Positions 16,977 through 24,019 of a stretch of DNA of 24,019 bases are shown here, one piece after another. The position numbers and the translations under genes are program-made. Numbering within the stretch: position 1 is the stretch's first letter; every line of letters starts with the position of its first letter. The notes under the pieces are model-generated. The model searched no databases. It saw only the letters and a program-made list of their open reading frames with translations, and was not told where the DNA came from. The stretch spans positions 1 to 24,019 of the forward strand of contig JBGSYN010000066.1 in the NCBI GenBank assembly GCA_041750975.1, written 5' to 3'. The stretch is from JBGSYN01 sp041750975. Lineage in GTDB: Bacteria; Pseudomonadota; Alphaproteobacteria; Geminicoccales; Geminicoccaceae.

Positions 16977-18905
16977 AAGGAATGAACTCATCCGCCTTGA
17001 AAAGGCTCCCGGATTGGGGATCGGCTCGCCCTCGATGATGCGTGCTTGATCGAGCAGCAGACGGGCGAGCTCAGTGACCTCGGAGCCCTTGCCGGCATCC
17101 TTGGCGAGAGCGCTCATCCGCTTGATGAGATCGTGACGGCCGTTGATCTCGAGCACGCGCTTGGTGAGGCTGTCGATCTGGCTGTGCTGCTTCAAAAAGC
17201 GTTCGAGGCGCAGATCCATGCCGGTGTCATCGTCCGCGACGAGGCAGACGGCGCTGTCCCTGAGACGCGACGAGGCGCGCACATCCTTGACCTCGTCGCC
17301 GAGGGCCACCTTGATCTTGGCGATCAGCCGGTCGAGATCGCTCTTGGCCTCGTCATCGGGCTTCTCTTCGGGGGTCTCCTCCGAGCTGACCTTGGAGAGA
17401 TCCACCGAGCCCTTGGTCAGCGATTTGAACGCCTTGTCCTGGTATTTCTCGACCTGAGGCAGCCAGAACTCGTCGACAGCATCTTCCATCAGCAGCACTT
17501 CGACACCTTTGGCGCGGGCTTCTTCGAGCTGTGGGCTGGAGCGCATCGCCTCGGCATTCTCGCCGCTGATGTAGAGGATGTCGGCCTGTCCCTCCTTCAT
17601 CGTGGCCACATAGTCTTCGAGGCTGACCAGTTCGCTGCCGCGCGTGCTCTTGAAGCGGGCAAGCTCGAGCAGCGTGGCGCGATTGTCGTTGTCTTCGTAG
17701 AGTCCCTCCTTGAGCACTGGGCCAAAATCTCGCCAGATGTCCACATAGGACGGGGCTGCGAGGTCAGCTTTAGCTTCACCATCAGTTTCGGCAGTTTCGT
17801 CCTGCTCCGGCTCCTTGGCCTTGCGCGCCAGCTCGTCGAGCAGGCGCTTGGTCAGCGTCTTCTTCATCTTGGCGATGATGGCACCGTGCTGGAGGGTTTC
17901 GCGACTCACATTAAGCTGCAGATCTTCGCTGTCGACGACGCCCGAGACGAACCGGAGATAGCGTGGCAGGAGGCTTTCCAGATCATTGGTTATGTAAACC
18001 CGCTTGACGTAGAGCCGCACGCCATGGCGCCGTTTGGGATCGAACAGATCGATCGGCCGCTGGCTCGGCACATACAGAAGTGCGGTGTAGGCGAGCACGC
18101 CTTCAGCCGTAAAATGGATCCGAGCATAGGGCTCGTCGAAGGCGTGCGCCACGTGGTGATAGAATTCGCGGTACTGGTCTTCGCTGATATCGCTCTTCGG
18201 CCGGGTCCAGATGGCGCTGGCTTCGTTGATCTGCTCGACTTCCCGATTGGTCTTGGTGTCGCCCGGCTTGGCGACGACGTCGAGCATGATCGGGATGGCG
18301 ATATGATTGGAATAGGTTCGGACGATGTGGCGAAGCCTGTATTCACCGAGGAATTCCTTGGCGTCGTCCTTCAGATGCAAGGTCACCGAGGTGCCGCGCG
18401 GGAGCGTGTCCTCGGCCTCGGCGACGCTGAAGCCGCTGCGGCCGTCGCTCGCCCAGATCCAGGAAGTCTGATCGCCCGCCTTGCGCGAGTGCACGATGAT
18501 TTTGTCGGCCACCATGAAAACAGAATAGAAACCGACGCCGAACTGGCCGATCAGATTGAGACTGCCGGATTTGTCGCGGCCCGCCTGCTCAAGGAACCGG
18601 GCCGTTCCGGAGCGGGCGATGGTGCCGAGATTGGCGACCAGATCGTCCCGATCCATGCCGATACCGTTATCGGTGATGGAGAGAATGCCATGGCTCTCGT
18701 CAGCCCTGATGCTGATTTTGAGCTCCGGGTCCTCGCCCAGGAGTTCCGGCGAACTCAGGCTCTCGTAACGCAGTTTGTCGCAGGCGTCGGAGGCGTTCGA
18801 GATCAGCTCACGCAGGAAAATTTCACGCTCTTTATAGAGCGAGTTGACCACGATATCGAGGACCCGGCCGACCTCGGCCTCAAAGGGCTGGAAGTTGTCG
18901 CTCAT
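16956..18905 (-). CDS. htpG: molecular chaperone HtpG (bacterial Hsp90)
   Basis: Cytosolic ATP-dependent chaperone, 649 residues, a little longer than E. coli HtpG (624). The N-terminal GHKL ATPase domain shows E33 and N37 in LRELISNASDACDKLRY, D79 in ITDNGIGM, the lid GTIARSGT and the IGQFGVGFYSVFMVADK loop. The middle domain contains the conserved YVKRVYI and SGVVDSEDLQLNVSRE segments, and an acidic, lysine-rich linker lies near residues 515-540 before the dimerisation domain. The ATG at 18903-18905 (MSDNFQPFEAE) was chosen because family members begin here; a TTG ten codons upstream has no ribosome-binding site. It heads the long minus-strand run and is divergent from the helicase gene. 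A heat-shock-type promoter lies upstream at 18968-18997. Confidence 0.96.
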   Translation of the reverse strand: MSDNFQPFEAEVGRVLDIVVNSLYKEREIFLRELISNASDACDKLRYESLSSPELLGEDPELKISIRADESHGILSITDNGIGMDRDDLVANLGTIARSGTARFLEQAGRDKSGSLNLIGQFGVGFYSVFMVADKIIVHSRKAGDQTSWIWASDGRSGFSVAEAEDTLPRGTSVTLHLKDDAKEFLGEYRLRHIVRTYSNHIAIPIMLDVVAKPGDTKTNREVEQINEASAIWTRPKSDISEDQYREFYHHVAHAFDEPYARIHFTAEGVLAYTALLYVPSQRPIDLFDPKRRHGVRLYVKRVYITNDLESLLPRYLRFVSGVVDSEDLQLNVSRETLQHGAIIAKMKKTLTKRLLDELARKAKEPEQDETAETDGEAKADLAAPSYVDIWRDFGPVLKEGLYEDNDNRATLLELARFKSTRGSELVSLEDYVATMKEGQADILYISGENAEAMRSSPQLEEARAKGVEVLLMEDAVDEFWLPQVEKYQDKAFKSLTKGSVDLSKVSSEETPEEKPDDEAKSDLDRLIAKIKVALGDEVKDVRASSRLRDSAVCLVADDDTGMDLRLERFLKQHSQIDSLTKRVLEINGRHDLIKRMSALAKDAGKGSEVTELARLLLDQARIIEGEPIPNPGAFSRRMSSFLAKGLAA

Positions 18906-18967
18906 CGCATGATCCGGAACTGAATTTGATGCCAAAGGTTGAAATGGTGCCGTCTTCGCTATGGGCG

Positions 18968-18997
18968 CATTTGGGATCTGGCGGCAACGCCTTCAAG
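18968..18997 (-). promoter_or_regulatory. candidate RpoH (sigma-32) promoter for htpG
   Basis: On the minus strand CTTGAA (18992-18997) is followed after 16 bases by CCCAAATG (18968-18975). This resembles the heat-shock promoter pattern CTTGAA plus a C-rich CCCCAT-type -10 element. The start of transcription would fall near 18961, leaving a leader of about 55 bases before the htpG ATG. Regulation of htpG by RpoH is well established in related bacteria; the match here is by eye. Confidence 0.5.
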
Positions 18998-19058
18998 CAG
19001 TGGTCTCGACAGGGGACGTTCGATGCTCTACGTCACATCTGGGTGCACTTAAGAACGA

Positions 19059-19094
19059 CACAACATCTTGTGGCCAGAAGGGACTTGCATCCCT
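19059..19094 (+). other. two small inverted repeats in the helicase upstream region
   Basis: CACAA-CATC-TTGTG (19059-19072) and AGGGA-CTTGCA-TCCCT (19079-19094) are two perfect five-pair hairpins separated by six bases, ending 55 bases before the helicase start. They lie in what would be the 5' leader or promoter region. They might be operator halves or leader structure; short stems like these also occur by chance. Confidence 0.3.
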
Positions 19095-19149
19095 CTCAGT
19101 AGTCGTTCAGGGTGAATCCATCGACCGTGCCGATAACCTGAGGTGGCAC

Positions 19150-21686
<2,537 letters not shown>

Positions 21687-21690
<4 letters not shown>

Positions 21691-21959
21691 GCGCGGTGCC
21701 GGGGGTGCGGCTCGACAAATGGCTTTGGCATGCTCGATTCGTTCGCCAGCGGGCGCTCGCGATCGATCTCGTCAGCCGTCGCCGCGTGCGGGTCAATGAT
21801 CAGGTGGTGGCCAAGACCCATCTGCGCATCCGCCCGGGGGACGTCATTACGCTGACCCATGTCCAGGGGGTCCGCGTGGTTCGGGTGGTCGATCTTGGCC
21901 TGAAGCGAGGCACCGCCACGGAGGCCCAGAACCTCTACGAGCCGATCGTCGTTGACTGA
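21687..21959 (+). CDS. S4-domain RNA-binding protein (Hsp15/HslR-like)
   Basis: A 90-residue protein made almost entirely of one S4 RNA-binding fold: RLDKWLWHARFVRQRALA at about 8-25 is the classical first helix pair, followed by VSRRRVRVNDQVV and the strand-turn RPGDVITLTH. Related Hsp15 proteins bind free 50S subunits carrying a stalled nascent chain. The start is taken as TTG at 21687-21689 since it overlaps the helicase stop by four bases (TTGA); GTG at 21696 or 21705 is possible and would still keep the domain. In alphaproteobacteria the helicase and S4 genes are commonly paired. Its TGA is six bases from the stop of the convergent YggS gene. Confidence 0.88.
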
Positions 21960-21965
21960 GTGGGC

Positions 21966-22685
21966 CTAGCCGTCCTTCGGCGGGCGGGCGCCGAAGATCG
22001 CCGAGCCGACACGGACATGGGTGGCGCCGAATTCGGCGGCGATCTCGAAATCCGCACTCATCCCGATGCTCAGCGATTTGAGCCCGTTGCGCGCGGCGAT
22101 CTTGCCGAGGAGTGCGGTGTGCAGGGCAATCTCCTCGCCCTCGGGCGGGATCGCCATCAACCCCTCGACATTGAGCCCGTAAGTGCTGCGGCAGTGCTCG
22201 ATCAGCGCGTCCGCCGCATCGGGCCAGACTCCGGCCTTCTGCTCTTCCTCGCCGGTGTTGACCTGAATGAAGACACGCACGGTGCGCCCGGATTTCTCGA
22301 TCTCCCGGGCGATCGCCGCCGCCAGTTTCGGCCGGTCGACCGACTGGATGACATCGAAGAGGGCGACCGCGTCCCCGGCTTTGTTCGACTGCAATGCGCC
22401 GATCATGTGAACCTGGGTGCCTGGCCAGCCCGCACGGAGTTGGGGCCAGCGGGATTGCGCTTCTTGCACGTAGTTCTCGCCGAACACGCGCTCGCCGGCT
22501 TCGAGGGCCGCCTCGATCCGGGCCAGAGGCTGGGCCTTGGAAACGGCGATTAGCGTCACATCCTCGGGCACTCGTCCGCCCTTGCGGCAAGCCGTGCCGA
22601 TCCGTTGGCGCACGGCTTCAAGATTGGCGCGGATCTCTTCCCGTTCGGTCGGTGCCGAACCGGCTTGTTCGAGCGAGGCGGCCAT
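21966..22685 (-). CDS. yggS: YggS/PLPBP family pyridoxal-phosphate homeostasis protein
   Basis: PLP-binding protein of the YggS (PROSC/PLPHP) family, 239 residues, single alanine-racemase-like barrel with no known catalytic activity; homologues buffer PLP and influence amino-acid and B6 balance. The PLP lysine is K50 in LIAVSKAQP. Other conserved segments are FGENYVQEAQSRW, HMIGALQSNKA, IQVNTGEEEQKAG, and the C-terminal SIGMSADFEIA and VRVGSAIFG that hold the phosphate. The ATG at 22683-22685 has a strong GGGAGGA six or so bases upstream. A sigma-70-type promoter lies at 22709-22737. It diverges from the JmjC-like gene. Confidence 0.94.
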   Translation of the reverse strand: MAASLEQAGSAPTEREEIRANLEAVRQRIGTACRKGGRVPEDVTLIAVSKAQPLARIEAALEAGERVFGENYVQEAQSRWPQLRAGWPGTQVHMIGALQSNKAGDAVALFDVIQSVDRPKLAAAIAREIEKSGRTVRVFIQVNTGEEEQKAGVWPDAADALIEHCRSTYGLNVEGLMAIPPEGEEIALHTALLGKIAARNGLKSLSIGMSADFEIAAEFGATHVRVGSAIFGARPPKDG

Positions 22686-22708
22686 GTATCCTCCCTTGCC
22701 AGCACGGC

Positions 22709-22737
22709 TATCCTCGGACTGTTGAAAAAGGTGTCAA
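22709..22737 (-). promoter_or_regulatory. candidate sigma-70-type promoter for yggS
   Basis: On the minus strand a perfect TTGACA (22732-22737) is followed after 17 bases by AGGATA (22709-22714). The -35 is consensus and the spacing ideal, but the -10 is weak. Transcription would start near 22702, giving a leader of under 20 bases that still includes the GGGAGGA ribosome-binding site. The -35 touches the start region of the divergent gene at 22738. Confidence 0.45.
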
Positions 22738-23940
22738 GTGATGACGAGCCCTGCCCGCAACCTCGAGACGATCATGGCGCCGCTTGGAGCCGAGAGCTTC
22801 CTCAAAGAATATTGGGGCAAGCGGCCACTGCATCTCGAGGGTGGCCCCGACAAGTTCGAAGGCCTGATGAACTGGCCGAGCCTCAACCGGCTCTTGGGCA
22901 TGACCACCGTCTGGTCCGGCAAATCGCTGATGCTGGTACTGGACAAAACGACCATCCCGCCGGGCGACTATGCGAGCCCCGGCGCCGGCCGCGACGGTGG
23001 CCAGGTGCTGCGTCCGGACCCGCAGAAGGTCAAGGCCTTCATCAAGCGCGGCGCCACCCTGATCCTGAACGATATCGACCAGCTCTCGCCGGAGCTGTCC
23101 GCCTTTGCAGGCGCCATTGAGGAGGCCTTGAGATGCAAGGTCCAAGGCAATCTCTATATGTCCTCGAAACGAAAGCAGGGGTTCGAGGCGCATTTCGACA
23201 CCCATGATGTCATGGCGGTACAGGTCGAAGGCGAAAAGACTTGGTTCGTCTTCGAAGGCCGCGCCGACAATCCGATCGCCCATCCGATGTTCCGCAGCTT
23301 CAGCCAGGCCCATCACGAAGAGGCCAAGGGTGCCTTGTGGAAGGAGGTCCGCATGAAGCCGGGCGATCTCCTCTATCTGCCGCGGGGCCAATACCACTAC
23401 GCCCTCGCCGATGACGGCGGCACCATTCATATCGCCTACGGCCTGACCTATCCGATCGGCGTCGATGTGATGAGCTATCTGTTCGAGCGCATGATCGCCG
23501 AATCCGTCGGCCGGGCTAACCTGCCGCAGGAGGAAGGGAGTCTGCAGCGGCGGCTGGCCGAGATCGCCCGAAGCCTGGAGGCGATCCTGACCTCGCCGCA
23601 GACCCTGGCCGACATCGAATCCCTGCAAAATCGTTTTCGTTATGTTCGCGACAGCTACGATTTCCCGGACTTGCTGGAGGATGACGACCTTCGCTTCACC
23701 GTCATTGCCAGAAACGTCCGTCTGATCGAGCAGAATGGCCGTTTCGGCTTAGTCGAGGAAGGCTGCCGCAAGGCCGTCGGCGTGCCCGGCGAGTTGGCGC
23801 CGATGGTGCGCTGGGTGCTGGAACGCTCGGCCTTCGACAGTGCGTCCCTGAAACGGGGCTTTCCACGATTGTCACCGCCCGAGGCCGGCAAACTGCTCGA
23901 TGATCTCGCCCGGATGCGCTTGATCGAGCCAGAAATCTGA
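22738..23940 (+). CDS. JmjC/cupin-type 2-oxoglutarate oxygenase, ribosomal-oxygenase-like
   Basis: Probable Fe(II)/2-oxoglutarate hydroxylase of the family containing E. coli YcfD/RoxA (which hydroxylates ribosomal protein L16) and human MINA53/NO66. The 400 residues are near the bacterial family length. The metal site is H152 and D154 in AHFDTHD with a distal H220 in LPRGQYHYA. K167 (EGEKTW) sits 13 residues after D154, where this fold places the basic residue that contacts 2-oxoglutarate. Residues about 255-400 form a helical dimerisation and winged-helix-like tail. Either GTG at 22738 or ATG at 22741 may start it; AAAAAGG precedes both. Its substrate cannot be read from sequence; ribosomal protein hydroxylation is an inference from the family. 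Confidence 0.75.
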   Translation: MMTSPARNLETIMAPLGAESFLKEYWGKRPLHLEGGPDKFEGLMNWPSLNRLLGMTTVWSGKSLMLVLDKTTIPPGDYASPGAGRDGGQVLRPDPQKVKAFIKRGATLILNDIDQLSPELSAFAGAIEEALRCKVQGNLYMSSKRKQGFEAHFDTHDVMAVQVEGEKTWFVFEGRADNPIAHPMFRSFSQAHHEEAKGALWKEVRMKPGDLLYLPRGQYHYALADDGGTIHIAYGLTYPIGVDVMSYLFERMIAESVGRANLPQEEGSLQRRLAEIARSLEAILTSPQTLADIESLQNRFRYVRDSYDFPDLLEDDDLRFTVIARNVRLIEQNGRFGLVEEGCRKAVGVPGELAPMVRWVLERSAFDSASLKRGFPRLSPPEAGKLLDDLARMRLIEPEI

Positions 23941-24019
23941 GCCTCCATCGACCTGTTGCACGTCCGACACAGTGGCGTTGGAATGGCAACAGCAGTCGGT
24001 TGTGCTTGCTTGCGTCGGG

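Noticed and set aside
18961..19149. 63-residue N-terminal extension of the helicase
   Set aside because: The residues do not look like the family, no ribosome-binding site precedes the first ATG, and the stretch overlaps the candidate htpG promoter. The Walker A motif sits at the expected distance from the ATG at 19150.
23941..24019. Gene or RNA at the right edge
   Set aside because: The last 79 bases show only a four-pair GTTG/CAAC repeat and no start with a ribosome-binding site; nothing supportable.

Overview
This is a high-GC chromosomal window that reads as ordinary alphaproteobacterial core genome. The family-level reasons are: the phosphate regulon has the order phoR-pstS-pstC-pstA-pstB-phoU-phoB typical of that class; PstA and PstC carry the long N-terminal extensions common there; the DAHP synthase is the class II type; and a SUV3-like helicase is followed directly by a small S4-domain RNA-binding protein. 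I cannot name a genus. I found 18 protein-coding genes and no rRNA, tRNA, CRISPR array, insertion sequence, prophage or defence locus. Coding density is very high; no gene-free stretch exceeds 300 bases.

Layout. Positions 1-129 hold the edge of an unidentified neighbour and the upstream region of sppA (130-1866, +), a membrane signal-peptide peptidase. Its stop codon abuts the stop of phoB. From 18905 down to 1867 every gene lies on the minus strand. In transcription order these are htpG (Hsp90), gabD-like succinate-semialdehyde dehydrogenase, gor (glutathione reductase), class II DAHP synthase, a short nicotinate phosphoribosyltransferase-like protein, acetoacetyl-CoA synthetase, phoR, then pstS-pstC-pstA-pstB-phoU-phoB. 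Diverging from htpG on the plus strand are the SUV3-like RNA helicase (19150-21690) and, overlapping its stop, the S4 protein. A YggS-type PLP-binding protein on the minus strand and a JmjC/cupin-type oxygenase on the plus strand diverge from a 52-base gap near the right end.

How it works together. PstS captures periplasmic phosphate, PstC/PstA form the channel and PstB powers it. PhoU and PhoR report transport status and PhoB activates the regulon. The sequence shows a clear control region for this: three PhoB half-sites at exact 11-base spacing upstream of pstS (7955-7983), and a 27-base hairpin just after the pstS stop (6825-6851) that could keep PstS in excess over the membrane subunits. 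phoR lies upstream of that PHO box and starts three bases after the acetoacetyl-CoA synthetase gene, so its expression probably depends on a different promoter. htpG has a plausible heat-shock (RpoH) promoter.

I did not find a convincing new system. The most useful leads are the regulatory architecture of the pst locus, the phoR position, the lower GC of the pst block, an insertion in the glutathione reductase, and altered motifs in the nicotinate phosphoribosyltransferase-like protein.
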